A DNA stretch of 64,000 nucleotides, from contig JAJEKV010000004.1 in NCBI GenBank assembly GCA_021234155.1, positions 10,916,109 to 10,980,108 of the forward strand. Reading direction: 5' to 3'. This document shows, in pieces, positions 12,457 to 22,374 of the stretch. The notes beneath the pieces are model-generated. The model had not been told where the DNA came from and made no database searches. It saw nothing but the letters and a program-made list of their open reading frames with translations. The translations under genes were made by a program, and so were the position numbers. Position 1 is the stretch's first letter. Each line of letters opens with the position of its first letter. The stretch is from Isoetes taiwanensis. Taxonomy: Eukaryota > Streptophyta > Lycopodiopsida > Isoetales > Isoetaceae.

Positions 12457-14629
12457 GCAAGGGTCGTGGCGCAGCCCATGGCTAGAAGGGGGAGGAGAGA
12501 GGAAAAGAAGCGTTTAAAATAACCTTACAGTCCCCTTTTAAACCCTTTTATTAAAGCTGACGTCAGCATTTTATTTAACATAAAAAAAACATTAAACTTT
12601 TAGTTCAAAATAAAAGCCTCTTTATTAATTATCACAAAAAATATGTACAAATGCGGATCCCCGCAAGTAGGCTAAGGTTGCTCCCCCCGTATCCTACGGG
12701 CGAGGGCTAAATCCTTAGGCATTATGGTGACCCTCTTTGCGTGGATAGCGCAAAGGTTGGCATCACCAAAAAGTGCTACCAAGTAGGCTTCAAAGACCTC
12801 TTGGAGCCAAAATTACAAAGGGTCGGAAACGGAGATCGGTCTTAAATTGCCGCGGCGATCTCCGTACCGACCCTCCGAAAAGGTAGCTTCACGATCGGAA
12901 GGTCCGTGGACTTCGGAAATTTGGCGGATCTCCGCAATGCCCAGTCTACCGGTCGGAACCGATGAGGCTTCGGCTGTGGCCCGGGCCCGGACGATGTTGG
13001 CACCGTCTTAGCCCCAAAGAACCGGGCGGGAGTTATCCCACTCGGCTGCGCCTCCGGTCGGAGCTGGTCTTCTTCCCAAAAGCCCGGCGGTCCTTAACTT
13101 ATCCTTGTATTGGTGCGGCCTTATGGGCGACTCCTTTCCTCGGAGCTTAGCGATTCCGGATGCGTCGGTTTTGGGTTGAGCCACTCCCGGATGCACCTCC
13201 CCCGTTGGTCCGCTGATCTTGTCGGTCCCAGCTCATCTTGCTCCAACTTCGCTCTTCCCGCTCTCCTTAGGTCTTCTTGGATCGAGCAAAAAGTCGGGTC
13301 ACGGCGATTAAGTTGGCGATGGTACCGTTGTGGCCTTGAGACCCATATCTATCACGAATAGTTGTCGATAGTCTATGCTAATGCGGGGATTTCTCCCCGG
13401 ACAAAACTGTTGGAACCCTCATGCCCGGTGGTATGGGGAACCTCAATGGCTCTCGCCATCAATGACCCGGCAAAGCCGCCCCAGAGGTACCGGTACTCCC
13501 TACCCCGAGCTGCTTTGTGTCCAGCCAGCTCAATCTCGGTGGTCGCCCTCCTGGCAAAACCCTAATACGGTCGGCCTCCCGCCCTCGACATCTTCCTCCT
13601 CCCGTATGGCCTTCTGTTTGGGAGGATAAAATTTGATGAGCATCATTACCATATCAGGTTGCTCAACAAGGGTATATGGGAGTCTGGCGTGGGGTTCAGC
13701 CGGATGAGGAATGGCTCGAGAAGTGATAGACAGGGATATGGAATCCTATCGTTGTTCTCAAACCTATTGACCAGCCCATCCAACAAGATGTCGATGAGGG
13801 CCGGGTCAAGAGCCATGTGCTTAGCAATCATGGCGTAGATCTCCACGATGCTCATGGTGGGCCGGATCCGGGCGCTCTTGGTAATGGCCATAGCGGGTAG
13901 TCGCGGGCGGCTGGCGCTAAGGGGATGGCAAAGGGGGCGTTAAGATGCACAAGGCACAAGGGCGCCAGGATCAAGGTCCGGTCCGGTGGCGATGGCGAGG
14001 CGGCTCAGCGGTTGGAGGCACGGAAGCAAAAGCAAATGACAGAAATGGTTTGCTAAACGGCCAATTAACTTTTAAAATTTCAAAATTTTTTTCTTATTAA
14101 TTTCAAAATTTTATTATTAAAAAATTATACTGGGCGGAAATACGCCAGCGCCACACATACGGTCGGCGCCGATGGCATTATCGGGAATACGCACGACCGG
14201 GTGTCATCGAAATGCAAGCGGGCGCCGAAGTTGACTGGGCGGGCCAGCGTTGACTCGGTCCGACGGGTCGGGCCGACAAAGACATTTCGGCGCCGAACTT
14301 GATCGCAAAGCGACAAAAAGCAAGCGGCGCCCGAATTCGTTTTTGGGCCTGCCCTTGACTATTTTTCGCCTGGAGTTGACTGTTCTAGGGTAATTCAAGT
14401 ACGCCCGATCCAAGGAAACCATCTCCTTCGTCATTTGAGCTACCCACTGACACCTGTTAGGCCTCCAATCTTGGCCCCTCCACTTCAAAGCTACAATTTC
14501 TTAACTTAACCTAACACCAAGCCAAACAACAAAGAGAACTAACGACACATTGACTTAGCCTCCTCCTAACTACCGTGCTTACGAAGTTAGTGTTTGGCGG
14601 TGCTATGATTTCGAGCAGCAACCGAAATC
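12457..14629 (-). other. GC-rich 5' region of the chromovirus with a possible ORF remnant
   Basis: The region between the PBS and the extra ORFs is GC-rich with many CGG/CCG triplets and few long frames. The only piece worth noting is minus-strand 13891-13646, which contains SIVEIYAMIAKHM and RIPYPCLSLLEPF. These vaguely resemble the PYP/LIT-type stretch of plant gypsy-associated putative transposon proteins. That resemblance is from memory and weak. The remaining sequence is unassigned and may be untranslated leader. Confidence 0.35.
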
Positions 14630-14645
14630 ACGGCTCTGATACCCA
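14630..14645 (-). other. Primer-binding site complementary to initiator Met tRNA
   Basis: The minus strand next to the right LTR reads GGGTATCAGAGCCG. The plant initiator-Met tRNA primer site is TGGTATCAGAGC, so GGTATCAGAGCC matches through the core. This confirms that the right LTR is the 5' LTR and that the element reads leftward. Confidence 0.9.
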
Positions 14646-16247
14646 TCGTGGACGCCCGTAATATATACGACCCCGGACGATACATGCGGGACTTTCCCCT
14701 CCCATGGCAATCATCTCACCATGAGCGGGGCCCTCCGTCTATTTCGGGCCATCTATGAAATGAGGCCCGAAAGAAGGACACTGAAAAGGGGTCATTCGCC
14801 CACGCCCGATTGGGACTCCTACGTCGCGGAAGCATGAATACAAGGGTTAGCACACGGCATGAATATACATAAATAACCACCACGAAGGAAGGGTGGCATC
14901 CATCCAATATACCAACGGCATAGAATATGCATCTAATCCTACGAAAACACCCGGAACCCGGGTTCTACCCCCGGCTCGGACTCCGTGAGGATCGACCGAC
15001 GGCTGGGCCTCAAGAGATCAGCAGACCGAAGTCTTGGCATGGCGTTATCTGGCATAGAGCATTGGCTAGGGTTGTCCACTCCATCCGCCCCTCCCCGTGC
15101 ACACACTGCGGAGGGGTCAATTCATGCTATGGCTTTGCTATAGCCTTGGGAGACGCAAACTCGGGGCATCACCCTCCGAGCCTACTCTAGGTTCATGGCC
15201 TTTGGTCCGATGAGGCAGGTCGGGGGCGTCCCCTTCCGTAATCACGGTGGTTCCATGGGTGAGCTAGAGAATACGCGCGCGCATCGGCGACCCCGCATCC
15301 GTGCAGACTTACTCACCCTAAATCTACTCAAAGTGCATGGTGCTCCATACGGATCACACCTCTACACCCGGGGAGTGTCGGACCCATACCCGCCCTCAAC
15401 GTGACCGGCCATCGCCTAGCCCCTTTGTAGGAGTCTCGGGGAGCCTTGTATGCTCATGCAAGACCCCACCCCTCATGTCACCACTTGTGTTCCTTGTGCG
15501 GTGCTAAGCCGGACCATAGCATCTAGGACCCGGTGGGTTCTTGTGCACAGCCGCATTTAATGGGGCATGCGGCTATCTAGGAGCATACTACAATACACGT
15601 TCTCGAGGCCTCTACCCCCGTAATCCCCCGTTTGAGTCGATTAAACAAAGAACTAACAATCCATCCTTTTGAGTAAGAACCGAATTGAATATAAAGAGAA
15701 CTTGTTTGTACAATCAAGGGTTAGTTTCTATGATTGATTTACAAAGAGAACAGAGAGAGAGGCGGACACAACCAAGTGTTAACTAGAATTCACATAGCCA
15801 CCTACGAATTACGGGCCGGACTCGTTTCCATGGGGGCCTCCATCTTTTGGGAGTTGAGAATTCAGCTGTTACTTCACAGGGACGACTGTTATGGTGATCT
15901 TCTGCAAGTGTCTGATGGCGCCCTGCTCCTGGCCTTCCTTGGTCGATCTTCAGGAGTCAATCCCAGGGATAGGGGTCAAGTTGGCATCCAAACTTGGCAA
16001 TCCCCATGCTGCCCAATCGATTGGGGCAGGTGGCGCCTTCCCAAATGGTAATTAGCCTAATTTCTAGGTTATAGGTTATTATTATTAATGTGTTAAATTA
16101 GCATAGCTAATTTAATCCTTTTTAAGGTAACCCCCTAGGTTGCAATTAAGTTCCCATACCCCCATGGTAGCATACCTTTAGGGAGTGACGTGCTTGTATT
16201 TGTACGTGTCCCGTATAGTAGACCGTATAAATACGTGGAACGTCACA
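14646..16247 (-). repeat. 5' LTR of the chromovirus (right copy)
   Basis: A direct repeat of 3150-4749, ending CGTCACA at 16247 before the CCAAC duplication. The inner end has decayed slightly (tcgtggacg instead of tgtgacg). It should contain the promoter on the minus strand, but I could not assign a TATA box with confidence. Confidence 0.94.
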
Positions 16248-16252
16248 CCAAC
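16248..16252. repeat. Target-site duplication CCAAC, right copy
   Basis: Pairs with 3145-3149 (see the left copy). Confidence 0.93.
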
Positions 16253-16287
16253 CATGAAGTAAAGGAGCAACACAATGATCTAATGGG

Positions 16288-16625
16288 TGAGCAATTAAAC
16301 AAGCTGACTACTCAATAGAAAACATATCAAGTTGCTATTGAAATCATAAAAAGCTAATGAATTTAAGAGATAAAAAAACTCAAGGAAATGGGAATTATGC
16401 AAGAAATAAATGGCGTGCTGGATAGTCTGAGATGGCACAATGAAGTAAGGGTGCACACAGAGATATGAAATAGGTGAGGAGTTATACAAGCTGACTACTC
16501 GACAAAAAAACTATCAAATTGTCATGGAAATCATAAAAAGTTTAATGAATGTAAGAGATATAGAACTCAAGGAAATCAAAGCAATGTAATAAATAAACGT
16601 CGTGTTGGATAGCATGAGATGGTCT
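16288..16625. repeat. Diverged tandem duplication, unit about 185 bp
   Basis: 16288-16437 and 16477-16625 share long blocks such as caagctgactactc, gaaatcataaaaag and actcaaggaaat, with scattered differences. The duplication lies between the chromovirus and the LINE. It may be pre-existing flanking sequence or the outermost part of the LINE 5' region. Confidence 0.7.
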
Positions 16626-16864
16626 TTTGTCCCAAACCTTAATAAGGAACGTGTGTTTGTCCTAATCTCAGGTTCAGCTCAATCTAATTTGTAGACTAAG
16701 GTTCTAAGTGACAATAAATATTCTTTCTCCTTTCATTTTTCTTCTTTCTTTATACACCATCCAATAGTTTAGATTGAAACGATAATTATGTGTTGATCCA
16801 ATATCAGGAGATTTCGACCCATTGATATTGATGTATGGTATCGTGGTCCGCTATCGGTGACCCC

Positions 16865-17260
16865 TCATATCTGGAGATCCAGAGCTGAAATTTGTTGCGA
16901 TGGAGAGCCCTCTCAGCGATCTTTGAGTAGGTATATGATTTGCCATTGATTGTGGCTCATATCTTTGTCAACATCACAGATTTCCGGACTGCACATCCGG
17001 CCCCCAGAAACCCTAAAGCGCTCATGGTCCTGGCGCACGTTTCTGATCATATCTAGAGATCCAGAGCTCCGTTTCAGCTGAAATTTGTTGCTTGGAAAGC
17101 CCTCTCAGAGACCTTTCAGTAGGTATGTGATTTGCATGTGGTTGAGTCATATTTCCAAAGCAAAATTGTAGATTTCCGGGCTGCCAATAAAACGCTCTGA
17201 AAACCCTGAAGCGCTCGTGGTGCTGGCCACACGTTTCTGATCATATCTGGAGCTTGGGGA
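16865..17260 (+). promoter_or_regulatory. Tandem 5' monomers of the LINE
   Basis: Units start with tcatatctggagatccag-like sequence at 16865, 17047 and 17241 (182 and 194 bp, the third truncated). Each full unit carries gaaatttgttgc, gccctctcag, gtaggtat, gatttccgg, aaccct and gcgctc. They lie immediately before ORF1. In mouse L1 such tandem monomers are promoter units. The same role here is inference. Confidence 0.65.
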
Positions 17261-17348
17261 GCTTTGGGTTCAGAATCAGGGACTTCACAATAGACTTAGT
17301 CTCGTGGTTCGGACTTGCAGTGAGTGAGACTCTAAATGACCCGGGGAC

Positions 17349-18652
17349 GTGACTCTCGAGGCAGTGCCAGACAATGGAAGAAAAGCCGCATGCACTAAAG
17401 AAAGAAGAGCGCGGCGCGGAGAGGGCTCCTCTCCCTCAGAGCATGTCACGCAGTCCGAGAATATACGAGCCTTGGAGGCAAAGTTGACAGCAGTACATGA
17501 TAGGTTGGCAAGTATGGAGGCACAAAGAGACACCCAGCCAACAGTAGCCATCCTCAAGAAACAGTTGGTGAAGGAGAGAGAACGGATCTCCACATTAGAA
17601 GAGCAGGTGCGGCCATTGAATGACCGCTTTGGGCTGGCCGACTTCGAGCGCAGTCAAGCACGGGGTATTGTCGCTCAATTAAGAAGTGAATTCATGGCAA
17701 CATCTCAAACACTGAATGAGGTTACCCAGCGGATTGATAGGATCCATCAGCAGGTGACAGATGAGATATCACAACTGCAGAGAGAGCTCAGGCAAGCAGT
17801 GGAACAGATTACACAGTTGGCTACTGCAAGCGCCCGTCTTGCGGACCATGAAGCTAGAATGCATCAGATGCAAGCAAGGTTGGACACCCTAGAAAAGAGA
17901 CCACCAGAAGGACAGGAAGCAGCACCTAGGCTCTCGGCCCTAGAGAAGAGGATGGCCGAGTTTCACCGAGAGATGTATGATCTCCGCTCGGAGATGAAAC
18001 TAATGTGCATCGCGCCCGGAGGCAGCATCAACAGTGCGCCCAATGCCGGAGGCAGAGGTGGCCCAGGGAATCAGGTAGGTCCTTCGCGAGGAGCAGGATC
18101 GCCAATCCCGCCGGCTGAACCTCATTGTCGGGGGGCTTGCTCAAGATCATGGGGAAGATCCACGGCTAAGCTTAATGCCCAGTGCTTTGGGCCGGACTAC
18201 AACCGCAGAGATTTGGGGTGAGAAACCCGACCAGAGTCGGGGGGCCAAACATGAGACCCCGACTGGTCAAATTCACAGTGTTGGACCAGGCATCCAAGAC
18301 TCTATTGCTGCAACGCGCTAGCCGGTTGAAGGGGACATCAATATACTTGGACACAGATCTTACTCCAGTGCAACAAAAGGAGAGACGAGAGGAGTTCACA
18401 AAAATCAGGCAAGTCAGACAGGCAGGGGGATCGGCAGGCTTGGTTAATGGCAAGATGAAGGTGTTTGTACCTCCGCGACCAACAAGAGCGATGCTTGAAG
18501 CGTGGGCGATGGGGCCAGGGACATCTAGACCTTTCACCTCCGAGACGGCAAACCAGATGCAACAACCAGGACCCAGTGCTCGGGCACCACCTGGAACGGC
18601 CCCTGCAACCTCCTCGGGAGCTGGTGCAGGACAACCGCCACAGGCAGCATAG
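17349..18652 (+). pseudogene. LINE ORF1: coiled coil plus RNA-binding-like C-terminal domain
   Basis: 17349-18221 encodes about 290 residues, mostly a long coiled coil with heptads (for example IRALEAKLTAVHDRLASMEA and QLQRELRQAVEQITQLA). An overlapping frame, 18182-18652, continues with RPRLVKFTVLDQASKTLLLQ, LDTDLTPVQQKERREEF and IRQVRQAG. This pattern of basic strand, helix and D-x-T/S-x2-Q-x4-R resembles the C-terminal half of animal-type L1 ORF1p. ORF1 proteins of this design trimerise and coat the element RNA. The frames overlap by 40 bases, so one frameshift probably splits a single ORF. The resemblance is by motif, not alignment. Confidence 0.7.
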
Positions 18653-18654
18653 GG

Positions 18655-19713
18655 ACAGTGTCTTCGACTTGTATCATGGAACTGTAGGGGATTCCCCTGG
18701 AAGAAGGGCAGTGGCCTTGTTGGGATCGCTACAGGTATGGACATCATCTTCTTGCAAGAGACATGGGAATATCGTGGGCATCAGCTGCCAGACATCCCGG
18801 GATACCAGTGCTTCTCGTTCGCTAATGCGCGCCATGGCAAGCGAGGATATGGAGGGGTGGCATGCTACTTCAAAGATGCTATAGCAGCCACGGTCTCGCT
18901 CCACAAGGCTGACAGACTTAACCGCTACCTGTGGGTGAGAATACTGGAGCCTCAGCATCGTCCATTATTTATTGCATGTTGTTATATACCCCATGCAGCC
19001 TCTAAGTTCTACCAGGTCCAGGAGGCAGACACGGATGTACAAATGCCTTACAGAGATCTGTATGATGACATAGAGCAATATCGCCAGCAAGGACATGTGA
19101 TCTTGTTAGGAGATTTCAATGCCCGCGACCGCATTTGCGGTCGGTTACCTTCCAGGGAGAGGCCGATTCTGACCCACTCTGGCTTGAAACAGCTGCACCC
19201 CAACATGCCAGACAGTCTCAAGATACAGTCACCAACGCCTTTGGAAGGGAGTTGGTTCAACTCTGTCAGGTCTTTGACATGGTAGTGTGCAATGGTATGA
19301 TCAGATGGCCGCAATCAGGGGGTTTTACTTGCAAGAGCGATAGACATGATGGTGGAGCTAGCGTGGTAGACTATCTCCTTGCTCCAGTGGTAGGACTTGA
19401 CATGATCAGCGAGCTCTCAATTGGCACACGAACAGGAGATGAGGAGGCTTTGTCGGACCACTATCCACTTTATGTCACTTTGGATTGGGAGCACTCAGAG
19501 AGCCAATCACAGAGTAGAAACCATCAGGGGTTGAGATACATCCCCGACTATCGAAAGCAAGCAGAATATGAGTCTGTGTTGGAACGTGAACTGCAGGGGA
19601 TTGATGCCCTTTGCACGTTACATGATAGGTGGGAATGGCTTGTAAATGCCTTACTCCACGGCAGACTAGTGCATGCTTTGGCGAGGGATCGCTTCGCGAA
19701 TGGACACCGCTAG
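18655..19713 (+). pseudogene. LINE ORF2 N-terminal APE-type endonuclease
   Basis: Endonuclease/exonuclease/phosphatase-fold domain that nicks target DNA for target-primed reverse transcription. Visible motifs in order: LVSWNCRG near 18668, FLQETW near 18750, YGGVACYFK, LLGDFNARD near 19110, then after a frame change SVVDYLLAP near 19355 and SDHYPL near 19455. These are the standard Asn, Glu, Asp-Asn, Ser-Asp and Ser-Asp-His positions of APE-like LINE endonucleases. The break is between 19135 and 19285. The catalytic residues look preserved on either side of it. Confidence 0.88.
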
Positions 19714-20019
19714 CATTCCCTCGTAATCCCCGGTTTGACGCCGAGTGCAAGGCTCTAAAGACCCAACTACGCCCGCCTCGGATCCACAATTGCGCAAAGC
19801 AGCCATTCGAGGACTATAGAGCATTCTTGAAATCCAAAAGCATCGCGTACATTGCGCACCATCAAAGATCGCATGTTTGATTTGTTGATGATCGAGCGAA
19901 AGCCTTCGGGCGTGGGGTGTTGTACAAGAGGCATCAACCACCCGGCAATATTACCGTAGACCGGTGGATGCATCGCTTGGAGGAGCCGTGATGATCCCCA
20001 GAGGAGCTGGCGGGGTTCC

Positions 20020-20932
20020 GTGATCGTAGGAGAAATGCTGCAGCTCACGGAGGAAGACATCCAACAGGGCCTTAGACACCTGGCTAATGGCAAAGCGAAG
20101 GACTTGCAGGGACTTCAAGCCGAGTTATTGAAATGGGGTGGGCCAGCTTTGCTAGGGCCTCTAACAGCGATTATTAACCAGGCCATAAGGGAGGGCCTCC
20201 CGGGAGAGTGGATGGTTAGCAAGGTCACCCCAATTCATAAGACAGGTAACAGGGATGATTCGGCGAACTACCGCATGATCATGGTGAGCCCATTACTCGC
20301 AAAGCTTTTAGCAGGTGTGGTGGAGAAGAAGTTAACTCAGTGGGCTGAGGAAGCTGGAGTGCGTGCAGTTGGCCAGGCGGGGTTTCGCCCTGCCCACTCC
20401 ACAATCGACCATATATTCACTCTCAGAATCCTTATGGAAGCTACTCGCAATGCGCGGCGTGACCTGTACTGCTGTTTCGTAGATTTCAAGACGGCATATG
20501 ATACGGTCCCTCGGGACCTGTTGTGGCAGCATTTGCAGGCGCTGCATGCCCCACAGGACTTACAAAATGTCATCTATAGACTCTATGATGGGATATATCT
20601 TTGCATTGCCGCGCATCGATCGGCCGAAAGTTGCTAGCACCATAGGGGTTAAACAGGGATGTCCGTTATCTCCAACGCTCTTTGGTCTCTACATTGACAA
20701 GTTGGAGACTTGGATGCAAGAACATGGGGGCGGTGGCCCACAGCTACCAGAGGCATACAGTATAAGGCAATTGCTCTATGCAGATGATGTAGACTTGCTA
20801 TCCCATACAGCCAGGAGTATGCAGCAGCATTTGGACGCTCTTAGTGGGTTCTGTGACACAACAGGAATGACGGTGAACCTGCAGAAAACTAAGCGGTGGC
20901 GGTCCTCTCCTCGCAAACATGATATCCCGTGA
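20020..20932 (+). pseudogene. LINE ORF2 reverse transcriptase
   Basis: Reverse transcriptase of non-LTR type. In frame one (20020-20637): KVTPIHKTGNRDDSANYRM, AGFRPAHSTIDHIFTLR and CCFVDFKTAYDTVPRDLL, with the first catalytic Asp. A frame change near 20600 leads to GVKQGCPLSPTLFGLYID and LLYADDVDLLS near 20775, containing the YADD catalytic pair, then GMTVNLQKTK. The motif order and spacing are normal. A one-base break within the domain makes it inactive as assembled. Confidence 0.9.
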
Positions 20933-22126
20933 TCTCTATTCTGAGAGGGCCGAAGGTGGATGTTGTAAGGACCTTCAAGTATCGGGAATCGACTTTTGCA
21001 CTAGCATGTTATGGGATGACGCGTGTGGAAAGACGGGTCGGCGGGATGGAAAGCCATGTATGCTATGCGAGAATAGCCGCTCTGAGAATAGACCTATGTG
21101 ATCGGGCACGTAGAGCACACTCGCTTGAGCACTCGTTGAACGGTATTGTTGTATGGGGTAGAGGTCCGGGGTCCAAAGAATTAGCAAGAACACACAGGAT
21201 AAGCTAGAGAGGGTGCAAAAGGCCTTCTTAACATACGCCTAGGTATCAAGGACACGGTACCTTATCGATTTTGCTATATGAGACGGGTTCGCCCCCGCAA
21301 CATTCCGCTATCGCTTGAGACATCTTGCATATTTCCACAAGGTCACCAACATGGATGCACAACGTCTTCCCCGAGGGCTTTGTTATTGGCACAAGAGCCA
21401 CAACGACCGAAGAGGGTATGGCAGAGTAACCGCCGTGGGTGGTTCGCGAACGTGGTCTATAGACTACCGCCAGATTGTGGCTATGCCCGATGCCCGGGGA
21501 CAAAGTCGCGACACTGAATGAGCGCTTTGCCACCACCACTGTGGGATGCAACCACTCGTGCAAAGCCTAAAAGCGAGCACTACCACACGCAAGTTAATCC
21601 AACACCGGAACATGGCCCACACCAAGATTTTGAAAGCGATATATCTATGAAGAAACGGAGAGCTATTGCCTCCGCGGAGGACGGGTCCCATCATCTCGCA
21701 CTGAAACAGGTCGTTGGACTACAGATGGAGGGCAAAGAATCCCCCGGCATGAGAGAATATGCCAGTGTTGCCACATGCAGACAGTAGAGGATGAGCACCA
21801 TGCTCTGCAAGAGTGTCCGGCATATACGCATATCCGAGCAACACATGCTGATCTTAGATGCTCTGAGGCACCTCTGCATCAATTGCTGGCATCGCCAATG
21901 GTTGCACGTCTCGCATCCTACATTTTGCAAGTCTCTACCATTAGAGAATCCCTTACAGGACAAGGGATCTGAGAGCCTACTCTACCAGGGTTTTTCCTCC
22001 CATGTGGGGGTTTTTTCATCCCAGTAGTAGGGACACATTGTATAGTAGCATTTGTCTTTTTTGGTGTGGTTTTATCTGCTTTGTGTACTGCATGTACCGT
22101 CTCATAGGTCAAGTTTGGCCTCCGCG
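20933..22126 (+). pseudogene. LINE ORF2 C-terminal region, zinc-binding tail and 3' UTR
   Basis: After the RT the frames change repeatedly. Recognisable pieces are KVDVVRTFKYRESTF (post-RT strand) and, near 21755-21840, CQCCHMQTVEDEHHALQECP, a Cys-Cys-His-Cys cluster like the terminal zinc-binding knuckle of many LINE ORF2 proteins. From about 21975 onward no coding is apparent. This is 3' UTR leading to the terminal motif. Confidence 0.7.
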
Positions 22127-22164
22127 GACGTTAAAATATACTTCCTTCCTTCCTTCCTTCCTTC
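22127..22164 (+). repeat. LINE 3' terminus: GACGTTAAAATA plus CTTCC-type microsatellite tail
   Basis: GACGTTAAAATA at 22127-22138 is followed by TTCC repeats through 22164. The first 11-12 bases recur at the SINE border (36186-36197, minus) and at 39861-39871 (minus), each time next to a different microsatellite. This suggests a shared recognition end for target-primed reverse transcription. Confidence 0.8.
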
Positions 22165-22374
22165 TAATGCAATTACGCTGAGTCTACTTTGAGCCTATTA
22201 TTAAGTGGAATTGATTCAAACAGTATCACAAATTCACTGTTTTATTTGCGATCACCGAAAGGATAATTTTAATTTTAATTTAATGGTTTAGACATATAAA
22301 AAAGATATCTAAGACAACAAGCAGAACCGCTGAATTCAGCCATCATTCAACCTCCAATTTCCCATGGTGGTGTC

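Larger units (their letters stand above)
3150..16247 (-). mobile_element. Full-length Ty3/gypsy chromovirus LTR retrotransposon, about 13.1 kb
   Basis: A complete element in minus orientation, bounded by a 5-bp CCAAC duplication. Two about 1.6-kb direct LTRs flank about 9.9 kb. Read from the minus strand, the order is 5' LTR (14646-16247), PBS matching the initiator-Met tRNA, extra coding-like sequence (about 14.1-10.3 kb), gag, aspartic protease, reverse transcriptase, RNase H, integrase with a C-terminal chromodomain, polypurine tract and 3' LTR (3150-4749). The protease-RT-RH-IN order and the chromodomain place it in the chromoviruses of Ty3/gypsy. Coding frames are broken repeatedly, so it looks defective as assembled. 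The two LTRs differ by many substitutions and indels, concentrated at CAG/CTG sites. At 13 kb it is long for a plant chromovirus because of the long LTRs and the extra 5' region. Confidence 0.95.
16865..22164 (+). mobile_element. Non-LTR retrotransposon (LINE), about 5.3 kb
   Basis: Plus-strand LINE in order: tandem 5' units (16865-17260), ORF1 with coiled coil and RNA-binding-like C-terminal part (17349-18652), ORF2 with APE-type endonuclease (18655-19500), reverse transcriptase with YADD (20020-20932), a Cys/His zinc-binding tail near 21760-21850, 3' untranslated sequence, then GACGTTAAAATA (22127-22138) and a CTTCC-type microsatellite tail (22141-22164). It is full-length or nearly so but broken by several frameshifts. 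ORF1 is unlike the DUF4283 type usual in angiosperm L1. The clade is unresolved without a phylogeny. I could not find a convincing target-site duplication. Confidence 0.88.
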
